A DNA stretch of 64,000 nt from Microvirga terrae (GTDB lineage: Bacteria; Pseudomonadota; Alphaproteobacteria; Rhizobiales; Beijerinckiaceae): the NCBI RefSeq assembly GCF_013307435.2, contig NZ_CP102845.1:186001-250000 (forward strand). The letters are read 5' to 3'. Position numbers and translations under genes: made by a program. Under the pieces are notes generated by a model. That model did no database searches. It had not been told where the DNA came from and was given only the letters and a program-made list of their open reading frames with translations. How positions within the stretch are numbered: the first letter of the stretch is position 1; each line of letters starts with the position of its first letter. Of the stretch, positions 8,848 through 18,551 are shown one piece after another.

Positions 8848-10432
8848 GCGCGTCAGCCTCCTGCGAGGCTGGCGCCGCTGGCTCACGGCTTTTGCGGCCG
8901 GAGCCGCCGGCGCCCTGGCCATGCCGCCCTTTGGGTTTCTGCCCGCTCTTGTCCTCTCCCTGGTCCCCGCGATCTGGCTCCTGGACGGCACGGCCAGGAA
9001 CGGTCCGTCTCGCGGGGCCGCTTTCCGATCCGCCGGCCTCCTCGGCTGGTTCTGGGGCTTCGGCTATTTCGTCGCCGGGTTGTGGTGGCTCGGCGCTGCC
9101 TTTCTTGTGGAGGCGGACCAGTTCGCCTGGGCCATGCCGTTCGGCGTGCTTGGGCTGCCTGCCCTGCTGGCCTTCTTTCCCGCCTTCGGCTTCGTCCTCG
9201 CCCGCCTGCTCTGGCTGCCGGATGCCGGGCGCATCCTCGCCTTTGCCTTCGGGCTGACGGTCAGCGAATGGCTGCGGGGCCATCTCTTCACCGGGTTTCC
9301 CTGGAACAACCCCGGGATGGCGCTCGGCCAGAACCTGTGGCTGATGCAGTCTGCCGCACTGATCGGCCTCTACGGCCTGACCTTCCTGAGCCTCCTGATC
9401 GGTGCAGCGCCGGCCGTGCTGCTCACCGGCACCACGGGGCGGGCCCGCTGGACCGCTCCTGCGATCGCGGCCTGTCTCCTCGCCGGCCTTGCGCTCTTCG
9501 GCATGTGGCGCGTCCCGTCGGAGGCTTCGCCCGTCGTCGAGGCCGTGCATCTGCGCATCATGCAGCCCAACCTGCCGCAGGATGCCAAGTTCAACCCGCG
9601 CAATCGGGACGCCATCATGCGGCGCTACCTGAATCTGAGCGCGAGCCCGCGCCGCGACGGCAGCCCGGCGGCGCCGACCCATATCGTCTGGCCGGAATCG
9701 GCGTTCCCCTTCCTGCTCCACCGCGATGCCGGCTCGCTCGCGCAGATCGCCACCCTGCTCGGGCCGGGCTCCGTCCTGATCACGGGCGCCGCCCGTATGG
9801 ATGCTCCCCTGCCGGGTGAGGCCGCGGGCAAGTTCTACAATGCCATCCAGGTGATCGACGAGAAGGGCACGATCCTCGGCACCTACGACAAGGTGCATCT
9901 GGTCCCGTTCGGGGAGTATGTGCCGAAAATTCTCGAGGCCTTGATCCGGGCCGCGGGACTGCGCCAGTTCGTGCACATCCCCGGTGGATTCGAGCCGAGC
10001 GGGACGCGCACAACCTTGTCCATTCCGGGCCTCCCGCCGGTGGCTGCGACGATCTGCTACGAGGCGATTTTTCCAGGCGAGATCCTGGCCGCGGGTCCGC
10101 GTCCCGACCTGATCGTGAATGTCACGAACGACGCGTGGTTCGGGCAGACGCCGGGGCCCTATCAGCATTTCGCCCAGGCCCGTCTGCGGGCGGTCGAGGA
10201 AGGCCTTCCTCTGGTCAGGGCCGCCAATACGGGAATTTCGGCCGTCGTCGATTCTTTCGGCCGTGTCACGGCCGATCTTCAACTGGGGATTGAGGGAATT
10301 TTGGATGCCGATCTGCCGGTTGCAGGCCCTCCTACTCTTTATAGGAAGTGGGGCATGTTTTCTTTGACGGCCACGCTTTCGATCTGCTTAATCATCCTGA
10401 TTGCACGTCGCAGGCACCCGCCATTCCCATAA
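8831..10432 (+). CDS. lnt: Apolipoprotein N-acyltransferase
   Basis: This 533-residue inner-membrane enzyme adds the third acyl chain to the N-terminal cysteine of lipoproteins. About seven hydrophobic helices precede a periplasmic nitrilase-like domain. The catalytic triad is visible as E289 (VWPESAF), K354 (YDKVHLVPFGEYVP) and C409 (TICYEAIFPGE). A C-terminal helix follows at about 510-528. The rhizobial homologue is known as actA because mutants are acid-sensitive, and it sits beside phrR as here. The start is the third ATG of a tandem triplication, which may change its initiation or coupling to corC. Confidence 0.95.
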   Translation: MRLLAKRVSLLRGWRRWLTAFAAGAAGALAMPPFGFLPALVLSLVPAIWLLDGTARNGPSRGAAFRSAGLLGWFWGFGYFVAGLWWLGAAFLVEADQFAWAMPFGVLGLPALLAFFPAFGFVLARLLWLPDAGRILAFAFGLTVSEWLRGHLFTGFPWNNPGMALGQNLWLMQSAALIGLYGLTFLSLLIGAAPAVLLTGTTGRARWTAPAIAACLLAGLALFGMWRVPSEASPVVEAVHLRIMQPNLPQDAKFNPRNRDAIMRRYLNLSASPRRDGSPAAPTHIVWPESAFPFLLHRDAGSLAQIATLLGPGSVLITGAARMDAPLPGEAAGKFYNAIQVIDEKGTILGTYDKVHLVPFGEYVPKILEALIRAAGLRQFVHIPGGFEPSGTRTTLSIPGLPPVAATICYEAIFPGEILAAGPRPDLIVNVTNDAWFGQTPGPYQHFAQARLRAVEEGLPLVRAANTGISAVVDSFGRVTADLQLGIEGILDADLPVAGPPTLYRKWGMFSLTATLSICLIILIARRRHPPFP

Positions 10433-10479
10433 AAAAATGCTTCGATGCTGCGTCAGTTTCGGCAAGGGGACAGGCCATA

Positions 10480-10893
10480 ATGAAGAAGTCGACGGGCTCG
10501 ATCGATAAGGAAATCGGAAGCAGAGTGCGGATGCGCCGTGTCTCCATCGGGATGAGCCAGGAGAAGCTTGGCGATATGCTTGGCCTGACCTTTCAGCAGG
10601 TTCAGAAATACGAAAAGGGCATGAACCGGATCAGCGTGGCCCGCCTCGTCGAAATCGCCAAGATCCTCAATGTCGAGATCGAGTTCTTCTTTGACGGGAT
10701 CAGGGGCGGAAAGCCCGAAGGCGGCTTCGCCGAAAGCGGTTCGCCTCCCTACGTGGCCGACATGATGTCGACCCCCGAAGGCCTGCAGCTCGTCCGAACC
10801 TTTGCCAGCATCAAGAGCCCCAGGGTTCGCAAAAGCATCGTTCAGCTCGTCAGTTCGCTGGCCTCGCAGGAGGAGGTTGAGCGTTCGTCATAA
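10480..10893 (+). CDS. phrR: XRE-family HTH regulator, PhrR-like
   Basis: This 137-residue protein has an N-terminal Cro/C1-type HTH (about residues 12-67; IGSRVRMRRVSIGMSQEKLGD, then QKYEKGMNRISVARL). A C-terminal tail of unknown role includes a helix predicted at SIVQLVSSLASQEEVE. I chose the ATG at 10480 because family members begin KKS...IGSRVRMRR just before the HTH. Its place after lnt/actA and before metK matches phrR, described as a low-pH-induced regulator in Sinorhizobium. Regulation by pH here is inference from the locus. Confidence 0.85.
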   Translation: MKKSTGSIDKEIGSRVRMRRVSIGMSQEKLGDMLGLTFQQVQKYEKGMNRISVARLVEIAKILNVEIEFFFDGIRGGKPEGGFAESGSPPYVADMMSTPEGLQLVRTFASIKSPRVRKSIVQLVSSLASQEEVERSS

Positions 10894-10999
10894 AGAACAC
10901 GTTCGCTTGACCTTTCCCTCAGCCTGCGGCATGAGCATGTTTCTGAGCCTGTCCATTGTTACAGGTTAACCAATTTTCGTTGCCTGAAGGAATCCCATC

Positions 11000-12178
11000 G
11001 TGCGGCGTTCGAGCTATCTTTTCACGAGCGAGTCGGTCTCCGAGGGGCATCCGGACAAGGTCTGCGACCGGATTTCCGATGCCGTTGTCGACGCCTATCT
11101 GGCCGCCGAGCCGGAAGCCCGAGTGGCCTGCGAGACCTTGGCTACCACCAACCGCGTCGTCATCGCCGGCGAGGTCCGCGGCCCTGAATCCATCACCAAG
11201 GACACGGTGATCGAGCTCGCCCGGAACGCCATCAAGGACATCGGCTACGAGCAGGACGGATTCCACTGGAAGACCGCCGACGTGTCGGTCTATCTCCATG
11301 CCCAGTCGGCCCACATTGCCCAGGGCGTCGACGCCGCCGGCAGCAAGGATGAGGGCGCAGGCGACCAGGGCATCATGTTCGGGTATGCCTGCAACGAGAC
11401 GCCCGAGCTGATGCCGGCGCCGATCTATTACGCCCACAAGATCCTCGAGAACCTGACTGCGGCCCGCAAGGGCAAGGTCGGCGACGCGGCCAAGCTCGGC
11501 CCCGACGCCAAGAGCCAGGTCACGCTGCGCTACGAGAACGGCAAGCCCGTCGCGGCAACCCAGATCGTCCTGTCGACCCAGCACCTGGACGAGAGCCTCT
11601 CCTCGGACGACGTGCGCACGATTGTCGAGCCCTATATCCGTCAGACCCTGCCCGCGGGCTGGATCTCGCCCGACACGATCTGGCACGTGAACCCCACGGG
11701 CAAGTTCGTCATCGGCGGACCCGACGGCGATTGCGGCCTCACCGGCCGCAAGATCATCGTGGACACCTACGGCGGCGCAGCCCCGCACGGCGGCGGCGCC
11801 TTCTCCGGCAAGGATCCGACCAAGGTGGACCGCTCGGCCGCCTACGCGGCGCGCTATCTCGCCAAGAACGTGGTTGCCGCGGGTCTCGCCGAGAACTGCA
11901 CCCTGCAGCTCTCCTACGCCATCGGCGTGGCCAAGCCCCTGTCGATCTACGTGGACCTCCACGGCACCGGCACGGTGGACGAGGGCAAGCTGGAGGCGAT
12001 CCTCATGGACGCCATGGATCTGTCGCCCCGCGGCATCCGCACGCATCTCGGCCTCAACAAGCCGATCTATGCCCGCACCTCCGCCTACGGCCATTTCGGC
12101 CGCAAGCCGGATGCGGACGGCGGCTTCTCCTGGGAGCGCACGGATCTGGCCGACCGCCTCAAGGCAGCGTTCCGCTAA
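11000..12178 (+). CDS. metK: S-adenosylmethionine synthase
   Basis: This 392-residue MetK makes S-adenosylmethionine from ATP and methionine in the cytosol. The start of the catalytic domain is [19 protein letters not shown], the P-loop-like [19 protein letters not shown] segment lies near residue 255, and DQGIMFGYA is at about 119. The GTG start at 11000 matches the family N terminus. The 106-base gap upstream shows no SAM-II or SAM-I riboswitch that I can recognise. SAM feeds the methyltransferases encoded nearby (TrmB, RsmG, MiaB). Confidence 0.97.
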   Translation: MRRSSYLFTSESVSEGHPDKVCDRISDAVVDAYLAAEPEARVACETLATTNRVVIAGEVRGPESITKDTVIELARNAIKDIGYEQDGFHWKTADVSVYLHAQSAHIAQGVDAAGSKDEGAGDQGIMFGYACNETPELMPAPIYYAHKILENLTAARKGKVGDAAKLGPDAKSQVTLRYENGKPVAATQIVLSTQHLDESLSSDDVRTIVEPYIRQTLPAGWISPDTIWHVNPTGKFVIGGPDGDCGLTGRKIIVDTYGGAAPHGGGAFSGKDPTKVDRSAAYAARYLAKNVVAAGLAENCTLQLSYAIGVAKPLSIYVDLHGTGTVDEGKLEAILMDAMDLSPRGIRTHLGLNKPIYARTSAYGHFGRKPDADGGFSWERTDLADRLKAAFR

Positions 12179-12190
12179 GATCCGCCTGGC

Positions 12191-12210
12191 GGGCCGGACG
12201 CATCCGGCCC
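12191..12210 (+). other. GC-rich hairpin after metK
   Basis: GGGCCGGA and TCCGGCCC form a perfect 8-bp stem with a CGCA loop, 13 bases after the metK stop. No T-run follows, so it is more likely an mRNA 3' stabiliser or a Rho-assisted site than an intrinsic terminator. Confidence 0.4.
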
Positions 12211-12327
12211 CTGAGCCTCACGATACGAGCCGGTTCCCTCTCGGGTGAATCGGCTCTCATTGCATTCCCGGCACGACACGCGCCTGTTTCTCAGCCCGAT
12301 CGTACCGTCCCCAGGAGCATTGGTCCC

Positions 12328-13011
12328 ATGAGCGAAGCCGCCGATCGGGCCGGCGCCTTTTTCGGGCGACGCAAGGGCAAGAAGCTTCGCGCCGGCCAGG
12401 ACGAACTGGTTCAGACCTTGTTACCCGCGATCCGCGTCGCCCCGGGCAGACCTCTGTCGGACCAGTTTCCCAACCGGGACGCGCGGGAAACCTGGCTCGA
12501 GATCGGGTTCGGCGGCGGCGAGCATCTCGCCGCGCAGGCCCGCGCGCACCGCGACGTCAATGTCGTCGGGTGCGAGCCCTTCGTGAACGGCATGGCGAAG
12601 CTTCTCGCGGTGGTCGAGCACGAGCGCCTCGACAATGTCCGCGTCTGGGACGACGATGTCACCGACCTCCTGCCGACCCTGCCCGACGCCTCCTTCGACC
12701 GGGTCTACATTCTCTATCCCGACCCCTGGCCCAAGCGCCGGCAGCGCAAGCGCCGCCTCGTGTCCAACGAGACCCTCGAGAGTCTCGCGCGGGTGATGAA
12801 GCCCGGCGCCGAGCTGCGTTTCGCCAGCGACATCGACGATTACATCGGCTGGGTGCTGGCCCGAGCCCTGCGGTCCCGGCATTTCCGCTGGACGGCCACC
12901 CGGGCCGACGACTGGCGCCGGCCCTACGACGGCTGGCCGGGCACCCGCTACGAGGCCAAGGCCATCCGCGAGGGCCGGGTGCCGAGCTATCTCACCTTCG
13001 TGCGGGTCTGA
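12328..13011 (+). CDS. trmB: tRNA (guanine-N7-)-methyltransferase
   Basis: This 227-residue TrmB methylates G46 in the tRNA variable loop using SAM. The SAM-binding motif is LEIGFGGGEHLA, the substrate region is IYILYPDPWPKRRQRKRR, and the C-terminal TRYEAKAIREGR is the diagnostic family end. I chose the ATG at 12328 (MSEAADRAGAFFGRRKGKKL), which gives the normal length; the frame stays open upstream into metK but with no homology. The converging ABC-transporter gene ends only 3 bases after the stop. Confidence 0.95.
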   Translation: MSEAADRAGAFFGRRKGKKLRAGQDELVQTLLPAIRVAPGRPLSDQFPNRDARETWLEIGFGGGEHLAAQARAHRDVNVVGCEPFVNGMAKLLAVVEHERLDNVRVWDDDVTDLLPTLPDASFDRVYILYPDPWPKRRQRKRRLVSNETLESLARVMKPGAELRFASDIDDYIGWVLARALRSRHFRWTATRADDWRRPYDGWPGTRYEAKAIREGRVPSYLTFVRV

Positions 13012-13014
13012 TCG

Positions 13015-13716
13015 TCAGGCGGGTGACGCAGCCGCGCGCTCGTCGCTCATCACCGTGCCGTCGACGAGATGGAGGCGGCGATCAGCCCGGGCGGCGAACT
13101 CCATGTCGTGGGTGACCGCAACAACGGTCTTTCCGCCCTTGTGCACGAGGCCCCGCAGGATCTGGAACACCTGCTCCGAGTTCTTGCTGTCCAGACTGCC
13201 GGTCGGCTCGTCGGCCAACACCACATGGGGATCGTTGGCGAGCGCCCGCGCCACCGCCACCCTCTGGCGCTGGCCGCCCGAGAGCTGATCCGGCCGCTTG
13301 TCGAGATGGCCGGCGAGCCCGAGCTCTTCCAGCAGGGCCGCGGCGCGGTCGTGCATGGCGGCCGCCGACAGCCGGCCCGCCTTGCGCATCGGCAGCTCCA
13401 CGTTCCGCAGGATCGTGAATTCCGGCAGCAGGAAGTGGAACTGGAACACGAAACCCAGCATCTCGAGCCTCAGGCGGGCGAGGGCCCGGTCGTCCAGGGT
13501 GGAGGTGTCCCGCCCGTCGATCCTCAAGGTGCCGCTCGTCGGGCGGTCGAGAAGGCCCAGCAGGTAGAGCAGCGACGACTTGCCGGAGCCCGACGGGCCC
13601 GTGATGGCGATGAACTCACGCTCGCCCACCGTCAGCGACACGTCGCGCACCAGCGTCACCGGCACGGTGGCGGGCAGGACGCGGGTGAGGTGGTCGGCCT
13701 CGATTCGCCAAGTCAT
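13015..13716 (-). CDS. ABC transporter ATP-binding protein, LolD/MacB/DevA type
   Basis: This 233-residue ABC ATPase has Walker A GPSGSGKS (40-47), Q-loop FQFHFLLPEFT, signature LSGGQRQRVA (145-154), Walker B VVLADEPTGSLD and the H-loop VTHD. It belongs to the MacB/LolD class, which powers mechanotransmission rather than alternating access. It overlaps the permease gene by 4 bases. With the adaptor it forms a DevBCA-like tripartite exporter that would move substrates across the periplasm. A LolCD role is less likely, because LolCD operons lack an HlyD-type adaptor. Confidence 0.92.
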   Translation of the reverse strand: MTWRIEADHLTRVLPATVPVTLVRDVSLTVGEREFIAITGPSGSGKSSLLYLLGLLDRPTSGTLRIDGRDTSTLDDRALARLRLEMLGFVFQFHFLLPEFTILRNVELPMRKAGRLSAAAMHDRAAALLEELGLAGHLDKRPDQLSGGQRQRVAVARALANDPHVVLADEPTGSLDSKNSEQVFQILRGLVHKGGKTVVAVTHDMEFAARADRRLHLVDGTVMSDERAAASPA

Positions 13717-14960
13717 GTGGCGCCCCGGATGATGTCGACCGGATTGAGCCGCGCGGCCTGACGCGCCGGGAGATAGCCGGCCACGCCGGCGGACACGAGG
13801 GCGAAGGCCGAGGCGATCGCGTAGTGCCAGACGCTCCAGAAGAGGGGCAGGCGCGTCATTTCGCGGCCGACCCCGGCGCCCGAAAGCTTGAACTCCACCT
13901 GCGACAGGGCGAGGCAGAGGAGAAGGCCGATGGCCCAGCCGACGACGGAACCGGCGAGCCCGAGCGCCAACCCCTCGATCAGGAACAGCCGGCGCATGTT
14001 GGCCTGGGTGAAGCCGAGGGACTTCAGGATCGCGATGTCGCGCGCCTTCTCGTGCGTGATGGTCGAGATGATGTTGAAGATCCCGAACCCGGCCACCAGC
14101 AGGATCGCGCCCACCACCGTGTACATGACCACGTTGCGCACCACCAGCGCCTCGAGAAGCGATTCGTTCGCCTCCTGCCAGGGCACCGCCTTGTAGCCGA
14201 GCTCGGCCTCCGCCTGGCGGGCGACCCGGGGGGCGGCCGCCGGATCGTCGAGGCGCAGGCGAATGTCGTTGATGGCGTTGGGGCGCTCGCTCAGGATCTG
14301 GGCATTCTTGAGAAGCACGTAGGCTTCGCCCTCGTCGCGGGCGTTGGTGCCCGTGTGGAACTGCCCGACGATCCGGAAGCCGCGCGACTGGCCGGTCGGA
14401 GCGACGACCTGGATCGTGGTGCCCGTGGAGGCGCCGAGCCTCTGCGCCAGGCGGTCGCCCACGACAATGTTGTTGCCGCCGGACCGAAGCGTGTCGAAAC
14501 TGCCCGACAGGAAGTCCCCTGCGACGGACGAGACCTCAGCCTCGCCTTCCGGCTCGATGCCGATCACGGTCACGCCCACGTCGCGCCCGGCGTAACGGAC
14601 CACGCCCTGCGTGCGCAGGGCCTGCGCCATGCGTCCGGGCACCCAGGCCCTCAGGGAAGCCGTGGCCGCGGCCGGATTGAGAATGCCGCGCCGGTCCTCC
14701 TTCGGCCGCAAGCCCTCGAACTGGGCCGCGGCGAACAGATCCTCCGCAGGCTGCCGCCGGGGCGAACGGTGCTCGTCGGTGATCTGAACGTGCGGCATGG
14801 TGTCCACGAGCTGGGCGACGAAATCCTTTTCGGTGCCCTGCATCAGGGCCGCCATGGCGATGGAGAAGCCGACCCCGAGAGCGACGCCCAGGATCGCCAC
14901 GATCGTCTGGCGTCCGCGCCCGGCGATGTGGGTCAGGGCCAGTTCCAGGATGAGGCGCAT
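13713..14960 (-). CDS. ABC transporter permease, FtsX/MacB type (DevC-like)
   Basis: This 415-residue permease has one N-terminal helix (about residues 12-38; TIVAILGVALGVGFSIAMAALM), a long periplasmic MacB_PCD-like domain, and three C-terminal helices of the FtsX domain starting at VVRNVVMYTVVGAILLVAGFGIFNII. The C-terminal ARQAARLNPVDIIRG is typical of the family. The ATG at 14960 is preceded by AGGGG, which fits better than a start 39 bases upstream. It is transcribed after the adaptor with a 1-base gap and overlaps the ATPase. The substrate is unknown. Confidence 0.9.
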   Translation of the reverse strand: MRLILELALTHIAGRGRQTIVAILGVALGVGFSIAMAALMQGTEKDFVAQLVDTMPHVQITDEHRSPRRQPAEDLFAAAQFEGLRPKEDRRGILNPAAATASLRAWVPGRMAQALRTQGVVRYAGRDVGVTVIGIEPEGEAEVSSVAGDFLSGSFDTLRSGGNNIVVGDRLAQRLGASTGTTIQVVAPTGQSRGFRIVGQFHTGTNARDEGEAYVLLKNAQILSERPNAINDIRLRLDDPAAAPRVARQAEAELGYKAVPWQEANESLLEALVVRNVVMYTVVGAILLVAGFGIFNIISTITHEKARDIAILKSLGFTQANMRRLFLIEGLALGLAGSVVGWAIGLLLCLALSQVEFKLSGAGVGREMTRLPLFWSVWHYAIASAFALVSAGVAGYLPARQAARLNPVDIIRGAT

Positions 14961-14961
14961 G

Positions 14962-15954
14962 TCACCCCTGCCTTTCCCGAACCTTCGTCCCGTCGGCAAG
15001 CTCGTCCGGGAACGGGGCGATCACCCGGTCCGTGTCGGAGAGGCCCTGCCGGATCTGCGAGTTGCTGGCTCCCCGGATGCCGACTGTCACGTCGCGCCTG
15101 CGGGCCACAGCGCCGTCGAGCACGAACAGGGCGCCGCCGCGCAGGGCGTTGGTCGGGACGAGAAGAGCGCCGGGCTCGATCCGCACGATCGCGTTCACCT
15201 CCACGGTCATACCGATGCGCAAGGGCGTGTCCTGCGGCAGGGCCAGGTGGACGCGATAGGTCTTGGCGATGGGATCGCCCTTCGGAGTGACCGAATCGAC
15301 CTTCGCGTCCAGGACCTGGTCCGGAAAGGCGTCCGCCTTGAGGACGGCGCGCTGGCCGACCGCCACGCGCGGGATGTCCTCCTCGTTCACGTCGGCCTCC
15401 ACCTGCAGGGGCTTGGGCTCACCGACCCAGAACAGGATCGTCCCGGGCTCGGCCGCCTCTCCCACCTCGCCGTCCTGGCGCAGGACGACGCCGCTCATGG
15501 GAGCCCGCAGGACATAGGATTCGAGCCGGGTCTCCTGGCCGGCGATCAGGGCCTGGATCTGGCCGAGCTCGCTGCGGGCCCGGTCGAGAGCCTGATCGCT
15601 GGCGACCCGTCGTTCCACCAGGGCGGCGATCCGATCGTAATCGGCCATGGTCAGCTTCTGCCGCGCCTTCAGCTCCGCCAGGGTGGCCTCCGGCTGGCGG
15701 CTGTCGAGGCGGGCCAGAACCGCTCCGCGCTCCACCGACTCGCCCTCGCAATTGCACAGCTCGACGATCCGCTCGCGCAGGAGAGGCGCCACCTTGGCCC
15801 AGGTGCGCGGCTCCACGACCCCAGTGGCATAGACGATCTCGGCGGCGTCGCCACGCTTCGGCGACATCGTGGTGACCTCCTGCGGGCGGCTGAGGCGCCA
15901 AGAGGCCGCTGCAGCGGCCAGCAGCGCGAGCCCGAGGAAAAGAACGCGGGACAT
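14962..15954 (-). CDS. HlyD/DevB-type periplasmic adaptor subunit
   Basis: This 330-residue membrane-fusion protein is anchored by an N-terminal helix (residues 2-18; [18 protein letters not shown]). Lipoyl-like halves flank an alpha-hairpin (about residues 85-150; [22 protein letters not shown], then [20 protein letters not shown]), and a beta-barrel follows. It would link the inner-membrane ABC pump to an outer-membrane channel. I chose the ATG at 15954 because the signal anchor starts there. It is first in the three-gene operon. No outer-membrane TolC gene is nearby, so a shared TolC is likely. Confidence 0.88.
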   Translation of the reverse strand: MSRVLFLGLALLAAAAASWRLSRPQEVTTMSPKRGDAAEIVYATGVVEPRTWAKVAPLLRERIVELCNCEGESVERGAVLARLDSRQPEATLAELKARQKLTMADYDRIAALVERRVASDQALDRARSELGQIQALIAGQETRLESYVLRAPMSGVVLRQDGEVGEAAEPGTILFWVGEPKPLQVEADVNEEDIPRVAVGQRAVLKADAFPDQVLDAKVDSVTPKGDPIAKTYRVHLALPQDTPLRIGMTVEVNAIVRIEPGALLVPTNALRGGALFVLDGAVARRRDVTVGIRGASNSQIRQGLSDTDRVIAPFPDELADGTKVRERQG

Positions 15955-16128
15955 CGTCAAGGCATGATGCTCCGAAGGAGACCCTTGCCTATTATAGCTC
16001 AGACCCGGCCGCGACAGCGCAGCTTTCTCGACCCGGCTGCGGCTCGCCTTCCGTCGCGGAGCACTGGCAGGACCTCGGGCGGTTGCGGACCAGACGGCGG
16101 GCGCATGACGGGACGATCGAGAGAACTC

Positions 16129-16157
16129 TTGCATTTTTCGACGTGAATCGGTATATC
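16129..16157 (+). promoter_or_regulatory. Predicted sigma-70 promoter of the rimP-nusA-infB operon
   Basis: TTGCAT (16129-16134) and TATATC (16152-16157) are separated by 17 bases, giving a start near 16164. It lies about 35 bases upstream of the terminator hairpin and 103 bases upstream of rimP. Confidence 0.5.
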
Positions 16158-16197
16158 TCTCACGTCAGCTCTGGTTGCAGCGTCAAGCTGCTGGTCG

Positions 16198-16246
16198 AGA
16201 GTGGGCCCCCCGGGGTCCGCTCTTTTTTATTGCTTGGACCCCGGGG
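16198..16246 (+). promoter_or_regulatory. rimP leader: terminator and competing hairpin (attenuator)
   Basis: A 12-bp stem (AGAGTGGGCCCC, 16198-16209, with GGGGTCCGCTCT, 16212-16223) is followed by six T (16223-16228), an intrinsic terminator ahead of rimP. An overlapping perfect 11-bp inverted repeat (CCCCGGGGTCC, 16208-16218; GGACCCCGGGG, 16236-16246) would form a second hairpin that uses the same bases and prevents the terminator. Mutually exclusive folds are the hallmark of attenuation. A rimP-leader attenuator has been proposed for Alphaproteobacteria at this position; the controlling signal is unknown. Confidence 0.75.
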
Positions 16247-16259
16247 CGTGCGGAGAGCC

Positions 16260-16889
16260 ATGACAAACGAACGCGACAACCGACTGATCACCGAGAACGG
16301 CGTCGCCGCCCGGGTGGCGGCCATCGTCGAGCCGGTGATCGAGGATCTGGGCTTCAATCTCGTGCGGGTGCGGGTCAGCGGCCAGAACGGATGCACCGTC
16401 CAGATCATGGCCGAGAGGCCGGACGGCACCATGTCGGTGGCCGATTGCGAGACCGTGAGCCGGGCGATTTCGCCGGTTCTCGATCTCGAGGATCCCATCA
16501 CCACGGCCTATCATCTGGAGATCTCCTCGCCGGGGATCGACCGCCCGCTGGTGCGCGTCAGCGATTTCGAGCGCTGGAGCGGCTACGAGGCCAAGGTGGA
16601 GATGGCCGTGCCGGTCGCCGGCCGCAAGCGCTACCGCGGCCTCCTCCGGGGTGTGGAGGACGGGATGCTCGTGATCGAGCTGCCGGACGTAAAGGAAGGT
16701 CTCGATCCGATCGCCCGGGTGCCCGTGACGGATCTCGGCGAGGCTCACCTCGTTCTCACCGACGAGCTGATCCGTGAATCGCTGCGCCGCGGAACGGCGC
16801 CGACCACGGACGATCTTGATGAAGACACGGATGTGGTCAATGCGCCCGACGAGACGCCGGACCCGTCCGATCAGACAAAACCGAACTAA
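16260..16889 (+). CDS. rimP: Ribosome maturation factor RimP
   Basis: This 209-residue RimP is needed for 30S subunit maturation. The N-terminal domain carries [11 protein letters not shown], the central motif is [22 protein letters not shown], and [13 protein letters not shown] is the diagnostic sequence. A C-terminal SH3-like domain and an acidic tail rich in Asp and Thr follow. I chose the ATG at 16260 because the conserved N-terminal helix begins a few residues later and the start lies just after the leader hairpins; a longer frame from 16083 would run through the attenuator. It is first in the nusA-infB operon. Confidence 0.96.
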   Translation: MTNERDNRLITENGVAARVAAIVEPVIEDLGFNLVRVRVSGQNGCTVQIMAERPDGTMSVADCETVSRAISPVLDLEDPITTAYHLEISSPGIDRPLVRVSDFERWSGYEAKVEMAVPVAGRKRYRGLLRGVEDGMLVIELPDVKEGLDPIARVPVTDLGEAHLVLTDELIRESLRRGTAPTTDDLDEDTDVVNAPDETPDPSDQTKPN

Positions 16890-16901
16890 GGAGCGACCTC
16901 G

Positions 16902-18521
16902 ATGGCTATCAGCGCCAACAGGCTTGAACTCTTGCAGATCGCCGATGCGGTCGCGCGCGAGAAGGTGATCGACAAGCAGATCGTGCTCGACGCCATGGCG
17001 GATGCCATCGCCAAGGCGGCCCGGTCCCGCTACGGGGCCGAGACCGACATCCACGCGGAGATCAACCCGAAGACCGGCGAGCTGCGCCTCGCCCGCCACC
17101 TCCTGGTGGTCGACGACGGCGCGGTGGAGAACGATTCCCGCGAGATCACCCTGGCCGAGGCCCGCACCCGCCACAATCCGGCCGCCCAGGTGGGCGACGT
17201 GATCGCCGACACCCTGCCGCCCTTCGATTTCGGCCGCATCGCCGCCCAGTCGGCCAAGCAGGTGATCGTGCAGAAGGTGCGCGACGCCGAGCGCGACCGG
17301 CAGTATCAGGAATACAAGGACCGCATCGGCGAGGTCGTGAACGGCGCGGTCAAGCGCGTCGAATACGGCAACGTGATCGTCGATCTCGGCCGCGGCGAGG
17401 CGATCATCCGCCGCGACGAGCTCATCCCGCGAGAGACCTTCCGCCCGGGCGACCGCATCCGCGCCTATCTCTTCGACGTTCGCCGCGAAGCCCGCGGGCC
17501 GCAGATCTTCCTGTCGCGCACCCATCCGCAGTTCATGGCGAAGCTCTTCGCCTCCGAGGTGCCAGAGATCTACGACGGCATCGTGTCGGTGCAGGCGGTG
17601 GCCCGCGATCCCGGCTCCCGGGCCAAGATCGCCGTGACCTCGCGCGACAGCTCCATCGACCCGGTCGGCGCCTGCGTGGGCATGCGGGGCTCCCGCGTCC
17701 AGGCGGTGGTGGGCGAGCTGCAGGGCGAGAAGATCGACATCATCCCCTGGTCCCAGGACCAGGCGACCTTCATCGTCAACGCGCTCCAGCCTGCGGAAGT
17801 GGTCAAGGTGGTGCTCGACGAGGAGGCCGACCGCATCGAGGTGGTGGTGCCCGACGATCAGCTCTCGCTGGCCATCGGCCGCCGCGGCCAGAACGTGCGC
17901 CTCGCCTCGCAGCTCACCGGCTGGGACATCGACATTCTCACCGAAGCCGAGGAATCCGAGCGGCGCCAGAAGGAATTCGCCGAGCGCACCGAGCTGTTCA
18001 TGAACGCTCTCGACGTGGACGAGGTCGTGGGCCAGCTGCTGGCCTCCGAGGGCTTCCGCTCCGTCGAGGAGATCGCCTACGTGGATGCCGGCGAGGTGGC
18101 CTCCATCGAGGGCTTCGACGAGGATACGGCCGCCGAGATCCAGAGCCGCGCGCAGGAATACCTCGCCCGCATCGAGGCCGAGAACGACGCCCGCCGCCAG
18201 GAACTGGGCGTCTCGGACGACCTGAAGGAGATCGACGGCGTCACAACTGCCATGATGGTGGCTCTGGGCGAGAACGACATCAAGAATGTCGAGGACCTGG
18301 CCGGCTGCGCCACCGACGATCTCGTCGGCTGGACGGAAGGCCGCGGCCCGGAGGCGACCCGCTACAAGGGTGCGCTCGACGGCTTCGACCTGTCCCGTGC
18401 GGACGCCGAGAACATGATCATGGCCGCCCGCGTGAAGGCCGGCTGGATCGAGCAGCCGGAAGAGACGGTGGAGACCGAGGGATTGGCCGAAGAGGCCGAG
18501 ACCGAGGCTCAGCCGTCTTAA
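16902..18521 (+). CDS. nusA: Transcription termination/antitermination factor NusA
   Basis: This 539-residue protein binds RNA polymerase and RNA at pauses. In order it has the NusA N-terminal domain (about 1-125), S1 (about 135-200; [22 protein letters not shown]), two KH domains (about 225-345; [20 protein letters not shown] and [23 protein letters not shown]), and two C-terminal acidic repeats of helix-hairpin-helix type typical of Proteobacteria. An acidic tail ends the protein. It starts 12 bases after rimP. It modulates pausing and could act on the attenuator of its own operon. Confidence 0.97.
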   Translation: MAISANRLELLQIADAVAREKVIDKQIVLDAMADAIAKAARSRYGAETDIHAEINPKTGELRLARHLLVVDDGAVENDSREITLAEARTRHNPAAQVGDVIADTLPPFDFGRIAAQSAKQVIVQKVRDAERDRQYQEYKDRIGEVVNGAVKRVEYGNVIVDLGRGEAIIRRDELIPRETFRPGDRIRAYLFDVRREARGPQIFLSRTHPQFMAKLFASEVPEIYDGIVSVQAVARDPGSRAKIAVTSRDSSIDPVGACVGMRGSRVQAVVGELQGEKIDIIPWSQDQATFIVNALQPAEVVKVVLDEEADRIEVVVPDDQLSLAIGRRGQNVRLASQLTGWDIDILTEAEESERRQKEFAERTELFMNALDVDEVVGQLLASEGFRSVEEIAYVDAGEVASIEGFDEDTAAEIQSRAQEYLARIEAENDARRQELGVSDDLKEIDGVTTAMMVALGENDIKNVEDLAGCATDDLVGWTEGRGPEATRYKGALDGFDLSRADAENMIMAARVKAGWIEQPEETVETEGLAEEAETEAQPS

Positions 18522-18551
18522 CTGGGCCATGGTAAAGCGAGGTCAGCACCC

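Noticed and set aside
10894..10999. Possible SAM riboswitch before metK
   Set aside because: The 106-base gap has no SAM-I, SAM-II or SAM-V core that I can recognise, only a GC-poor run near 10960.
16227..18530. Very long open frame (767 codons) on the minus strand opposite rimP-nusA
   Set aside because: It mirrors the codon pattern of the GC-rich nusA gene, shows no recognisable domain, and is rich in His, Leu, Gly and Arg as expected for antisense frames. Similar frames lie opposite pnp (24947-27034), infB, lnt and mnmG.
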